Source of the DNA: an uncultured Collinsella sp.
GTDB lineage: Bacteria > Actinomycetota > Coriobacteriia > Coriobacteriales > Coriobacteriaceae
DNA length: 53,886 nt
Reading direction: 5' to 3'
Assembly: GCA_900757595.1 (NCBI GenBank)
Contig: CAAEOL010000006.1
Coordinates: 1-53,886, forward strand
Position numbers and translations under genes: made by a program. The notes below the pieces were generated by a model. It was not told the origin of the DNA and did no database searches. It worked only from the letters and a program-made list of their open reading frames with translations. This document shows positions 23,256 through 31,373 of the stretch, one piece after another (position 1 is the first letter of the stretch; each line of letters begins with the position of its first letter).

Positions 23256-24011
23256 TTAGATGTCGAACACGTAGTGCGAGCCCACGATCTTTTGACGACC
23301 GAGCAGTAGAGGGCGTCCGCCGGCGTCGGTAAAGTAGGCCTCCATATAGAAGAGCGGCTCGCCGACCGGCACCTCCAGCAGCGGGGCCGCATGGGCATCC
23401 GCCAGCGCAATCTCCACGGTGCAGGGGTCGGACTTGAGCGGCGCGCGACCCGAATGCTCGGCAACGAGCGAGAAGATCGAGTTGTCGGCGAGGTCCTTAT
23501 CGGCAAGCGTCTGCAGGTAGGGATGGTCGGCGAGCACAAAGGCGTTGTTCTCGAGCATGACGGGCACGCCGTCTGCCGTGCGCACGCGCTCGACCACAAT
23601 GAGCTCGCAGCCGGGTTCCACGCCAAAAAACGCCGCGTCCTCGTGCGTCGCCGCAACCACCGTGCGCGACACCAAGCGCGCTCCGGCCACCATGTCGTTG
23701 GCGGCGCAACCCTCGGAAAAGCTCTGGACGTCGCCTTTCTGGACAATCTTGCGCTTGAGCTTGGGGGCGCACACGAAGGTGCCCCTCCCCTGCTGGCGGT
23801 TGAGGTACCCCGCGCGCGACAGCTCCTCGATGGCGCGGCGCACGGTAATGCGCCCCACGCCGTAGGACTTCGCGAGCTCTATCTCGGAAGGAATGCGCGA
23901 GCCGGGCGCGTACACGCCGCGTGCGATCTCGCCCTTCAGGTCGTCCATGACCTGCTGGTACAGCGGCACGGCGGACACGTCAGTGCGGTCAGTTTTATCG
24001 TCGAAAGCCAT
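23256..24011 (-). CDS. GntR-family regulator with UTRA domain (regulator 3)
   Basis: 251 residues. The winged helix spans about 14-82 (VPLYQQVMDDLKGEI, SYGVGRITVRRAIEEL, GRGTFV) and the UTRA domain about 105-248 (CELIVVERVRTADGVPVMLENN). The ATG at 24011 comes two bases after the recQ stop, so it is probably translated by coupling with recQ, an odd partner. It precedes the SIS gene at 22143 and two 17-bp operator-like repeats. It is closest to regulator 4 (both have AYGV/YEVSRITVRRA-like helices and RVRTADG). Confidence 0.9.
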   Translation of the reverse strand: MAFDDKTDRTDVSAVPLYQQVMDDLKGEIARGVYAPGSRIPSEIELAKSYGVGRITVRRAIEELSRAGYLNRQQGRGTFVCAPKLKRKIVQKGDVQSFSEGCAANDMVAGARLVSRTVVAATHEDAAFFGVEPGCELIVVERVRTADGVPVMLENNAFVLADHPYLQTLADKDLADNSIFSLVAEHSGRAPLKSDPCTVEIALADAHAAPLLEVPVGEPLFYMEAYFTDAGGRPLLLGRQKIVGSHYVFDI

Positions 24012-24013
24012 CG

Positions 24014-25996
24014 TTACGCTCCATCCCGTGCATGCTCGGACTCAAACTCTTCAATCGCCGCCATAAACTGCTCGCCAAAGGCGTCGGCCTTTTTCTCGCC
24101 AATGCCGTTGACCTGGACAAGCTCGTCGCGCGTCTGCGGGCGTAGACGGCACAGACCGCGCAGGGCCTTGTCGGAAAAGACCATGTACGGCGCCATCTCC
24201 AGCTCGGTCGAGATCTCCTTGCGCAGGGCGCGTAGGCGCTCGAACAGCTCGGCATCGTCGCCCACGCGCGGGCGCTGATCCAGCTCGGCCTCCTCGCGCA
24301 GCAGATCCACCGCACGGCGGGCGCGGGCCGAGGCCTTGCGCTTGGACGCGCGACGCTTAACGGTAAAGGCGAACGCCTCATCCTCGACCTCGACGGCACG
24401 CGGGCCCAGCCCAACGACCGGGTACTGCCCCTGCGAGGTTGCCAAATAACCGCGGCCGCACAGCTGACCGATGATGTCCTTGATGCGCCCGACCGATTCG
24501 CTCGACAGCTCACCGTAGCCGCGGTCCTCGTCCAGATGCATCTGGCGAATGCGCTCGGTATTGCCGCCGTGGAGCACATCAGCGATCAGCGACTTGCCAA
24601 AGCGCATGGGTCGCGTGGCCACATAGCGCACGGCAGCACGGGCCATATCGGTGACGTCCTCGACCTCGAACTGCGTGAGGCAATTGCTGCAGTTGCCGCA
24701 GCCCTCGGCGTCGTCCGTGGCGGTGGCGCCCGCACCAGCCGCAGCAGCATGCTCGGCCGCGGCCTCGTCGCCAAAGTAGCGCAGCATATATTCGCGCAGG
24801 CAGCCGGTGGTATTGCAGTAGCCCTCCATCTGGCTGAGCAGACGATATCGATTTTGGAGCGCCCACGCGCGTTGCTCGTCGTCGAGCGCCTCGTCGGCCG
24901 CATCGCCGCGGTCGATTAAAAAGCGGCGCATGCGAAAATCGTTGCCGTTCCACAGTAAGTGGCAGCTGGCCGGATCGCCATCGCGGCCGGCGCGGCCCGC
25001 CTCCTGGTAGTAGGCCTCGATGCTCTCGGGCACATTGTTGTGGATCACGTAGCGCACGTTGGGCTTGTCGATGCCCATGCCAAAGGCGTTGGTGGCAACC
25101 ATCACCTGAAGATCGTCGTCAATAAAGGCACGCTGGCTTTGGCGGCGGGCGTCATTGCCCATGCCGGCATGGTAGCGGCCAACGCGAATGCCGCTGGGGC
25201 CCAGCGCCTCGGCAAGCTCGCCTGCCAGCGCATCGACCGTCTTGCGGGTCGAGCAATACACGATGCCGCTCTCGCCCGAATGCGCAATCACATAGTCGCG
25301 CACCCACGCTGCCTTGGCCTTGTCGCCCATCTCCTCGCAGCCAAAGTAGAGGTTCTTGCGATCGAAGCCCGTCACCACCGTCGCGGGATTTTGCAGGCCG
25401 AGCATCTGCTGAATGTCCGCGCGCACACGCTCAGTCGCCGTAGCGGTAAAGGCCGCCACGATGGGGCGCTGCGGCAGGGAATCGATGAACTCACGAATCT
25501 GCAGGTAGGCGGGACGGAAATCCTGGCCCCATTGGCTCACGCAGTGGGCCTCGTCAATGGCCACGAGCGGCACGCCAATGCCGCCGTCCGCCGCGGCCTC
25601 CTGCGCAAAGGCCAAAAAGCGTGGCTCGAGCAAGCGCTCGGGCGCCACGTACATAAGCTGGTAGCGGCCCTCGCGCGCCCGCTTGAGCACGGTGTTTTGC
25701 TGGGCCGGAGTAAGGCTGGAGTTGAGATAACTGGGGCGCGCACCCGCCGCGAGCAGCGCGCGGGTCTGGTCCTCCATAAGCGACAGCAACGGACTCACCA
25801 CAAAGGTGATGCCGGGCAGCATGAGCGCGGGCACCTGGTAGCAAATGGACTTGCCGGCGCCCGTGGGCATAACACCCAGCGCGTCGCGACCGGCAAGGAT
25901 CGCATCGACCATGCGGTCCTGTCCCGGGCGAAACGAGGTGTAGCCAAAATAGGCGCCGAGCGTGTCGAGCGCCATCTGCTGCATGCTATCGGTCAT
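24014..25996 (-). CDS. recQ: ATP-dependent DNA helicase RecQ
   Basis: 660 residues. Helicase core: MPTGAGKSICYQVPAL (Walker A), IDEAHCVSQWG (DEAH), ATATERVRADI, IVYCSTRKTVDALA, QEAGRAGRDG. RQC zinc cysteines lie in CLREYMLRYFGDE and CGNCSNC. The HRDC domain is at the C-terminus (ALRGLCRLRPQTRDELVQVNG). Unwinds recombination and fork intermediates 3' to 5'. An insert of Ala/Gly-rich residues (AAEHAAAAGAGATATDDAEG) splits the zinc site. First gene of a recQ-GntR-SIS series. Confidence 0.96.
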   Translation of the reverse strand: MTDSMQQMALDTLGAYFGYTSFRPGQDRMVDAILAGRDALGVMPTGAGKSICYQVPALMLPGITFVVSPLLSLMEDQTRALLAAGARPSYLNSSLTPAQQNTVLKRAREGRYQLMYVAPERLLEPRFLAFAQEAAADGGIGVPLVAIDEAHCVSQWGQDFRPAYLQIREFIDSLPQRPIVAAFTATATERVRADIQQMLGLQNPATVVTGFDRKNLYFGCEEMGDKAKAAWVRDYVIAHSGESGIVYCSTRKTVDALAGELAEALGPSGIRVGRYHAGMGNDARRQSQRAFIDDDLQVMVATNAFGMGIDKPNVRYVIHNNVPESIEAYYQEAGRAGRDGDPASCHLLWNGNDFRMRRFLIDRGDAADEALDDEQRAWALQNRYRLLSQMEGYCNTTGCLREYMLRYFGDEAAAEHAAAAGAGATATDDAEGCGNCSNCLTQFEVEDVTDMARAAVRYVATRPMRFGKSLIADVLHGGNTERIRQMHLDEDRGYGELSSESVGRIKDIIGQLCGRGYLATSQGQYPVVGLGPRAVEVEDEAFAFTVKRRASKRKASARARRAVDLLREEAELDQRPRVGDDAELFERLRALRKEISTELEMAPYMVFSDKALRGLCRLRPQTRDELVQVNGIGEKKADAFGEQFMAAIEEFESEHARDGA

Positions 25997-26086
25997 GGTT
26001 TCCTAACGTCCAAGTCATCTGCCGCCGATTATACGCCGCCACGCGGACCGGTGCCGCACGGCTGCCGGCCACGCTCATTCTGCGGG

Positions 26087-26142
26087 TAGTCATTGGGGAC
26101 GTTCTTGAATGACTAGTCGTTTAAGAACGTCCCCAATGACTA
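26087..26142. repeat. Inverted repeat with GGGGACGTTCTT arms
   Basis: TAGTCATTGGGGACGTTCTT and AAGAACGTCCCCAATGACTA are perfect 20-bp arms with a 16-nt centre. The GGGACGT core links it to the GTCCCC repeats at 34509 and 36092. Confidence 0.8.
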
Positions 26143-26187
26143 TCTTGATAAGCGCGGAAACATCGCCAGTTGAGCATAAGTCAGCGA

Positions 26188-26285
26188 AAACGCCCCCAAG
26201 CGAGCAAGGTGACGTGAAAGAGGAGGGAAGCGTACTTCGGTACGCGACCGACGATTGAACGTCAGATTGCCGCTTAGGGGCGTTT
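26188..26285 (+). ncRNA. Candidate 98-nt structured RNA
   Basis: The arms pair in order with the closing side: AAACGCCCC/GGGGCGTTT, AAGCG/CGCTT, GCAA/TTGC and TGACGT/ACGTCA, with small symmetrical bulges. A purine-rich internal loop (GAAAGAGGAGGGAA opposite GACCGACGATTGA) leads to a GCGTAC-TTCG-GTACGC hairpin (26230-26245). Ordered stems and a UUCG loop look like RNA, not a DNA palindrome. Strand is not fixed; the TTCG loop favours plus. The tail TTTGCAGCGTCGACC recurs at 41190 by the mfd stop. I do not recognise the family. Confidence 0.5.
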
Positions 26286-26299
26286 GCAGCGTCGACCGG

Positions 26300-26323
26300 T
26301 CCGCCGTTCGTTAGAACGGCGGA
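26300..26323. repeat. Hairpin TCCGCCGTTC/GAACGGCGGA
   Basis: 10-bp perfect stem with a GTTA loop just after the candidate RNA; no T-run. Confidence 0.6.
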
Positions 26324-26345
26324 ACCAAGGGCGCAGCGTCGGCCC

Positions 26346-26373
26346 GTTACGCGGTTTGGTAAAACCGCGTAAC
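26346..26373 (-). terminator. Hairpin abutting the stop codon of GntR regulator 4
   Basis: GTTACGCGGTTT and AAACCGCGTAAC form a 12-bp stem with a four-base loop, ending directly at the stop codon at 26374. It lacks a T-run, so 3'-end protection or weak termination. Confidence 0.55.
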
Positions 26374-27093
26374 TTACATCACCATGACGTAGCGGCTGCC
26401 CACGTAGTACTGCTTACCCATCAGGACCGGCTCGCCATTGGGGCCGATAAAGCCGGCACGCAGATTGAGCAGTGGATCGTGCGGAGCAATGCCCAACTCG
26501 ACCGCTTGCTCGGCGTTAGCGCGAACGGCCTCGACCGTACGGTAGCCAACCGAGACAATCGGCGTTCCGCCAACACGCTCGACCTCGGCAAAAATCGACT
26601 TGTCCTCAAGATCGGCCGTCAACAGCTCACGGTAAGCGTCAAACGGCACAAAGATGTTCTCCTCAAAGATGGGCTCACCGTCGGCTGTACGCACGCGCTT
26701 GATATGCAGCAGCAGCGCGTCCTTCTGCAGGCCAAAGAATTCCATCTCGTTTTGGCGCGCCGGCACAATCTGGCGATCGATCACATGCGCGCCCGCCTTC
26801 ATGCCGTTATCGGCGCAAAGCTCGGTGAACGTCTGCAGCGTCGAGGCGTGGAACTGGCGGTTGATGTGCGGCGTGGAGACAAAGGTGCCGCGGCCCTGCT
26901 GCTTAACCAGATAGCCGTCGGAACACAGTTCCTCGACGGCACGGCGCACCGTAATACGGCTCACCTCGTACTGTTCGGCAAGCTCAAGCTCGGACGGAAT
27001 GCGCTCCTTGGGTGCATAAACCCCTTTCTCGATTGCATCCTTGATCTCGTCATAAATCTGCTGGTAAAGCGGTGCATTTTTGGGTGCGGGCAT
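26374..27093 (-). CDS. GntR-family regulator with UTRA domain (regulator 4)
   Basis: 239 residues. The winged helix spans about 6-74 (APLYQQIYDEIKDAI, QYEVSRITVRRAVEEL, GRGTFV) and the UTRA domain about 95-235. It has its own promoter region with TATAACGTC repeats, which reappear before the PTS IIAB gene at 33128, the EamA gene at 34397 and the deglycase at 12387. By this shared motif it is the best candidate regulator for PTS locus 2, which has no regulator immediately beside it. Confidence 0.9.
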   Translation of the reverse strand: MPAPKNAPLYQQIYDEIKDAIEKGVYAPKERIPSELELAEQYEVSRITVRRAVEELCSDGYLVKQQGRGTFVSTPHINRQFHASTLQTFTELCADNGMKAGAHVIDRQIVPARQNEMEFFGLQKDALLLHIKRVRTADGEPIFEENIFVPFDAYRELLTADLEDKSIFAEVERVGGTPIVSVGYRTVEAVRANAEQAVELGIAPHDPLLNLRAGFIGPNGEPVLMGKQYYVGSRYVMVM

Positions 27094-27135
27094 ATCTGAT
27101 CACTCTTATCAAAATAGCGAAATAACTAATACGTA

Positions 27136-27154
27136 TATAACGTCTTTTTATATG
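27136..27154. promoter_or_regulatory. Operator-like TATAACGTC...TATATG before GntR regulator 4
   Basis: TATAACGTCTTTTTATATG, 43 bp upstream of the regulator start. Matches TATAACGTCTTATACG at 33157 and TATAACGACTATAACG at 34438. Confidence 0.5.
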
Positions 27155-27197
27155 TTATCTCAGTTTGATAAAACGATACACCACATACAGCAAATCC

Positions 27198-28205
27198 TTA
27201 CTTGCCGTCGTCCTGCTGCAGACTGTCCTGCTCGCTGAGGCGCGCCTGCCTGCTGGCCATGCGCGCGGGCTTGTCGGGATCGGGTACGGCCGTGGGCATG
27301 GGCTCGTCGACATGACCGCCCCACCAGCCGCCCACGAAGTTGAGCGTGTGGAACACATTGATCACGGCGCCGGGATCAATATCGCACACCAGCTTGATAA
27401 TGTCCTGGCTCTCGTAGGTCGAAACAACGGCGTGCAGCAGATACATCTTTTCGCGGCTGTATCCGCCAATGACCTCGGCGCAGCTAATGCCATGCTGAAA
27501 ATGGTCAACATAGGCTGTCATGACCTCGTCTGCCTTGCGTGTCGTGATCTGCAGCGTCACACGGTCGTAGCGTCGGTAGAAACTGTCGATGGTCTTGGTC
27601 GAAATAAACTGGAACACGATGGAGTACGCCGCCTTGTCCCAGCCAAACATAAAGCCAAAGATTGCCAGGATAAAGCAGTTGAAACCAAAGATGACGCCCC
27701 AGATGGTCTTGCCCGTGTGGTTGGAGACCCACAGTGCGATAAAGTCGGTGCCGCCGGTGGATGCGCCGGACTTGAGCGCGATGGCAGCGCCCAGACCCGA
27801 GACCACGCCACCAAAAATGATGAGCATGATCTTGTCGCCCAAAAACGGGGCGAAGTGAAAGATGTTGAGGAACAGCGATGAAAGCACAACCTGCATCATC
27901 GAGAAGATGACGAAGCGCTTGCTAATGCCACTCCAGCATAGGAGCGCCACGGGGATGTTGAGCGCCAGCATGCCGAGCGAGATGTCGATATGAACGCCGC
28001 CAAGCGAGGTAACGCGATCGAGCAGGACCGCGACGCCGGTGAGACCGCTCGGAAGCAGGTCAGCGGGCCGAATGAACGCCTGGATCAGGAATGTCTGGAG
28101 AACGGCGGAAATGGTGACCGCCACGGCGGTAATGGCGCGGCGGACGATGGTGAGGCGGCCGAGCACGAGCACTCGGTCCGTGAGCTGTTCGATGGCGTTC
28201 GCCAC
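27198..28205 (-). CDS. YitT-family membrane protein with DUF2179 domain
   Basis: 335 residues. Five or six membrane helices occupy about residues 20-215 (e.g. ITAVAVTISAVLQTFLIQAF, IPVALLCWSGI, GGVVSGLGAAIAL, SGASTGGTDFIAL). The cytosolic DUF2179 domain follows (about 225-290: VTLQITTRKADEVMTAYVDH, VIGGYSREKMYLLHAVVST), then a charged tail. Length and order are typical of YitT proteins, whose transport substrate is unknown. It is separated from the GntR gene by about 100 bp with its own signals, so probably monocistronic. No link to the deglycase system is visible. Confidence 0.88.
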   Translation of the reverse strand: MANAIEQLTDRVLVLGRLTIVRRAITAVAVTISAVLQTFLIQAFIRPADLLPSGLTGVAVLLDRVTSLGGVHIDISLGMLALNIPVALLCWSGISKRFVIFSMMQVVLSSLFLNIFHFAPFLGDKIMLIIFGGVVSGLGAAIALKSGASTGGTDFIALWVSNHTGKTIWGVIFGFNCFILAIFGFMFGWDKAAYSIVFQFISTKTIDSFYRRYDRVTLQITTRKADEVMTAYVDHFQHGISCAEVIGGYSREKMYLLHAVVSTYESQDIIKLVCDIDPGAVINVFHTLNFVGGWWGGHVDEPMPTAVPDPDKPARMASRQARLSEQDSLQQDDGK

Positions 28206-28340
28206 GCAGGCTCCCTTCGAAGGCAGATGTAATTGTGGGGCATGCCGGCGATTGTAGCATGGAGCGCGAGAGGGCGCTTCAATTCACCCTCTCTCGACAA
28301 CCAAAACGAGCCAGCAGCCCCCCAACCAAAGAGCCAAATT

Positions 28341-28463
28341 CTAAGTGAGTAGGCTTTTCGCGACCTGCCGAGCACACCCAAAGCTGCCACTTCCGTGACC
28401 TGCGGTTTTACTAAGGCAGATACGCTTTGTGCTCGGCCTGCGCCAAAAAGTCTACTCACTTAG
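28341..28463. repeat. 123-bp inverted-repeat element C, copy 1
   Basis: Begins CTAAGTGAGTAGgCTTTT and ends AAAAAGTCTACTCACTTAG. Inside, GCCGAGCACA pairs with TGTGCTCGGC, giving one long interrupted hairpin. The loop side has CCTGCGGTTTTACTAAG. The copy at 38316-38438 is the same length with seven differences (94% identity), all in the first 55 bp. No ORF. This fills most of the gap 28206-28557, which also has a GAGAGGG/CCCTCTC hairpin at 28268-28294. Confidence 0.88.
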
Positions 28464-28557
28464 CCTGAGTCGAAGCCAAACGGATCAAATCGAAGCCAAA
28501 ATGAGCCAATCCACCGCAAGAGACGTGTGAATCCGCACTTCTTGCGGCGAATTGACG

Positions 28558-29187
28558 CTACAAAGCGGTCAGAATGTCGGCGAGGTTGTCGATGACGGCG
28601 TCGGCTCCCGTTTGGTCCAGGTTAACGCCCTCGTGCGGACGCAGTGCCAGGACGCGCGCGCCGGAGCGCTTGCCGGCCTCGATGCCCAAAGGCGAGTCCT
28701 CGATAACCAGGCACTCGGTAGGCTCCACACCCAGCGCCTCCATGGCACGCAGGTAGATCTCGGGGTCGGGCTTAAATGCACTGCACTCGTGACCGCTGAT
28801 GGTGTAGTCCAGCACGTCGGTGATACCGGCAATCTCCACCAGCTCGTCAATGAGCTCGCGATAGGACGAGCTCGCGATGGCACACTTGACGCCGCGCTCG
28901 TGCAGCTCGCGCATCACCGGCTCCGTCTGCTCGTTGAGCAGCTCGGCATACGGAACAGGGTGAACCGGGCTGTAGACCTGCTTGTACTCAACGCGCAAGC
29001 GCTCGCGCAGCTCAATATCGTCGGGAACCAGCGTCTCCCAAATGGCGGGCTCGTTAGACCCCGAAAGATCGGGGATCTCGTCAAAGCGGAACCCCTTCTC
29101 CTCCATAAACGCCACGCGGCGACGGTTATAGAACCACTCGGTATCGACCAGCACGCCGTCCATGTCAAACAGCACTGCCTTGATCAT
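28558..29187 (-). CDS. HAD-superfamily phosphatase, beta-phosphoglucomutase-like
   Basis: 209 residues from MIKAVLFDMDGVLVDTEWF; GGAGGAG lies six bases before this ATG, so the second Met (29187) is the start. DxDGVLVDTE is the nucleophile motif, ASSSYREL motif II, KPDPEIYLRA motif III, and VIEDSPLGIEAG motif IV. The helical cap between motifs I and II suits small sugar phosphates. It lies downstream of the PTS locus 2 terminator, so not clearly in its operon, yet a sugar-phosphate dephosphorylation or mutase role would fit the neighbourhood. Substrate unknown. Confidence 0.9.
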   Translation of the reverse strand: MIKAVLFDMDGVLVDTEWFYNRRRVAFMEEKGFRFDEIPDLSGSNEPAIWETLVPDDIELRERLRVEYKQVYSPVHPVPYAELLNEQTEPVMRELHERGVKCAIASSSYRELIDELVEIAGITDVLDYTISGHECSAFKPDPEIYLRAMEALGVEPTECLVIEDSPLGIEAGKRSGARVLALRPHEGVNLDQTGADAVIDNLADILTAL

Positions 29188-29201
29188 ACGCATCTCCTCC
29201 C

Positions 29202-29238
29202 ACCTGCCAAAAAGGGACAGGTTTATTTTGGTAGGTTT
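29202..29238. repeat. Short repeat family A, copy 2 (reversed)
   Basis: ACCTGCCAAAAAGGGACAG then GTTTATTTTGGTAGGTTT: the same inverted ends as copies 1 and 3, core in the opposite orientation. It lies directly upstream of the HAD gene. Confidence 0.75.
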
Positions 29239-29286
29239 TACCTGGGGTTTTGCGGAGCGACAAACACGTCCTCCCCAGAGCAAAAA

Positions 29287-29314
29287 AGGGGATGGGGCGA
29301 AAACCCCATCCCCT
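29287..29314 (-). terminator. Terminator of PTS locus 2
   Basis: AGGGGATGGGG and CCCCATCCCCT form an 11-bp stem; on the minus strand it is followed by TTTTTTG. Confidence 0.9.
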
Positions 29315-29347
29315 CTCAATCAACCCGCAAGGTCTACTTACTTGTGA

Positions 29348-30331
29348 TTAGTAGGAAAGCTTCCACATGTAGCGACGCATGGTCAGCGGGTGCTGACGGG
29401 CCTCGGCGATCTGGTTGCCGTACTCGCGCATAACGGCGAGGTGCAGCAGCGGGTTGAAGTAGGTGACGACGCTCGCGGGCACGGCGTCAGCCAGGCCGTA
29501 GTCCTTGGAGTCGATCAGAGCGACCTTGGCGCCCATGCGCTCAAGGAAGGTGAGGGCGCGAGCGTCCATCGGACGGGTAGCACCATCGGACATGAAGAAG
29601 ACGTAGGGCTTACCCTCGGTGGAAACCTCGAACGGGCCGTGGAAGTACTCGCCGGTGTTGTAGGCGGCGGCGTCGATCCACTGCATCTCGGTGAACAGGA
29701 AGGCGGCGTGAGAATAAGCCATCTTCTCGGAGGCACCGGAGGCCATGAAGTAGATCATCTTGTCATCCTTGAAGTCCTCGGCGAACTTCTTGGCGAGCTT
29801 CTTGCAGTGCTGAGCGGCGTTCTCGCAGAGATCGAAAACGTTGGTGAGGCCGGTGATCATGTCCTCGTAGTGGTCATAGCCCTCGGTCTGCTGAAGGATC
29901 TCGAGAGCAAGAGCGATGGCATAGCCGGGCTTCTCGCACTTGGCAGCGTAGTTGGCGTGGAAGCCGTGGACGATGACGTGGTCGGCGTCGACAGTCAGAG
30001 CGGAGCCAGCCTTGTTGGTGAGGGAGACGACCGGGCAGTTGTGCTTCTTGGCGGTCTTGTTGGCCTCGACGGTCTCGGGCGTGGAGCCACCGAGGGAGCA
30101 GGTGATCACGAAGGTGTGCTCGTTGACCCAGGAAGGCGTGTCGTAGTTGAACTCGTTAGCGGTGAAGATCTGAACGTTCAGCTTGTCCGTGTTGTTGGCC
30201 AGGAAGTACTTGGCGGGGTAAAGGTCGGACATGGAGGCACCGCAGCCGACGAAGGCGACGCTGTGAATCTCGTGGTTGGACAGGACGTCAGCGACGATCT
30301 GCTTAGGGAGGTTAAGGTCGATCTCGTACAT
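29348..30331 (-). CDS. SIS-domain sugar-phosphate deglycase (FrlB/GfrF-like), paralog 4
   Basis: 327 residues from MYEIDLNLP; AAAGGA lies ten bases before this Met, while the Met three codons earlier touches it. FVGCGASMSDLYPA and CSLGGSTPETVEA define the first SIS half. TEMQW and EYFHGPFE carry the Glu/His pair. The end LTMRRYMWKLSY is family-typical. It is the last gene of PTS locus 2 (IIAB-IIC-IID-deglycase), set off from IID by a hairpin (30424-30451). The gene order strongly suggests it cleaves the 6-phosphorylated product of this PTS. Best-supported deglycase in the window. Confidence 0.86.
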   Translation of the reverse strand: MYEIDLNLPKQIVADVLSNHEIHSVAFVGCGASMSDLYPAKYFLANNTDKLNVQIFTANEFNYDTPSWVNEHTFVITCSLGGSTPETVEANKTAKKHNCPVVSLTNKAGSALTVDADHVIVHGFHANYAAKCEKPGYAIALALEILQQTEGYDHYEDMITGLTNVFDLCENAAQHCKKLAKKFAEDFKDDKMIYFMASGASEKMAYSHAAFLFTEMQWIDAAAYNTGEYFHGPFEVSTEGKPYVFFMSDGATRPMDARALTFLERMGAKVALIDSKDYGLADAVPASVVTYFNPLLHLAVMREYGNQIAEARQHPLTMRRYMWKLSY

Positions 30332-30423
30332 CTGACACATTCCTTTCGATGTTTTGCGGCGCCACATTGCCGGACGCTCGCAGGGTTACCGTGGTTAGGG
30401 CCAAGTCGCCGGCCCGTTGGGGA

Positions 30424-30451
30424 TGTGACAAAGGACTGTCCCTTTGTCACA
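30424..30451 (-). repeat. Intercistronic hairpin between PTS IID and the deglycase
   Basis: TGTGACAAAGG pairs with CCCTTTGTCACA nearly perfectly; the loop is ACTGT. It is a member of the GGGACAGTCC-like repeat family and may set the ratio of permease to deglycase. Confidence 0.65.
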
Positions 30452-30526
30452 TTAGGGATGGAAGCCTGCCTGGGGTATGGGATGCCAGGCAGGCCCCGGG
30501 GAAAGCGGTTAGACGCTTGGTCGCGA

Positions 30527-31360
30527 CTAGGCCAGGATGCCGGCCGCGGAGAGGGCGATGCCGCCCACGATGGCGATCACGAGAAGCCAACCGGTGTTGA
30601 CGTTCTTCTTGATGAGCCAGTACATAAGGCCGGTGAGGCCGAGGGAGATCATCTGAGGCATCATGCCGTCCAGGATGTCCTGGATAACGACGGTACCCTC
30701 AGCGAACTGCAGCGGGGTGGTGGCGCCGATCAGCGTGGCGATCATGCCGCCCACGGACATAAGACCCACGATGCCGCAGACATACATGAGCTTCTCCATG
30801 AGGTCGCCGCCCTGAAGCTTGCTCAGGTACTCGTGGCCGCCCTGATAGCCCATCTTGGCTGCGAACCAAGTGATCAGCACAGAGGGGACGATGGAGATGA
30901 GCATGGCCAGGATCGGGCCCATGATGGAGCCCTGCTGAGCCAGCTGAACGCCCAGGCCAAAGGCGATAACGCGGATGGTGCCCTGGAAGAAGGAGTCACC
31001 AATACCGGAAAGCGGACCCATGAGGGAGGTCTTGACCGCGTTGATCGAATCGGGGTCGAAGTTCTCGGGATCCTTGGCGTACTCTTCCTCCATGGAGGCG
31101 GCGAGGCCTAGGATGAAAGCGCTCGTCTGCGGGGTGCAGTTGTAGAACGCCATGTGACGGTGGTAAGCCTCTTTCTTAGCGGCGAGCTGCTTGGGGTCGG
31201 ACTCATCCGGATAGAGGCGGTCGAGCGTGGGAACCATGCCGTAGAGGAAGCCCATGTTCATCTGACGCTCGTAGTTCCAAGAGGCCTGGATGGCCCAGGA
31301 GCGCCAGAAGAACTGGCTGACCTTCTTGTTCAGGGACACGTCCTTGGTTGCGGTTGCCAT
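30527..31360 (-). CDS. PTS mannose-family EIID component, locus 2
   Basis: 277 residues from MATATKD; AAGGAGG precedes the ATG at 31360. Typical IID signatures: RSWAIQASWNYERQMNMGF, GLAASMEEEYA, MGPLSGIGDSFFQGTIR, and a C-terminal hydrophobic helix (TGWLLVIAIVGGIALSAAGI). Forms the membrane complex with IIC (14 bases upstream). Related to the IID at 9650 but clearly different in the middle, so the two permeases may differ in substrate. Confidence 0.95.
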   Translation of the reverse strand: MATATKDVSLNKKVSQFFWRSWAIQASWNYERQMNMGFLYGMVPTLDRLYPDESDPKQLAAKKEAYHRHMAFYNCTPQTSAFILGLAASMEEEYAKDPENFDPDSINAVKTSLMGPLSGIGDSFFQGTIRVIAFGLGVQLAQQGSIMGPILAMLISIVPSVLITWFAAKMGYQGGHEYLSKLQGGDLMEKLMYVCGIVGLMSVGGMIATLIGATTPLQFAEGTVVIQDILDGMMPQMISLGLTGLMYWLIKKNVNTGWLLVIAIVGGIALSAAGILA

Positions 31361-31373
31361 AGTGTGTTCCTCC

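Noticed and set aside
26188..26285. Twister or other known self-cleaving ribozyme
   Set aside because: GAGGAGGG and CCCAAGC recall twister pieces, but the CCCAAGC segment is part of the outer stem here and the conserved order is not met.
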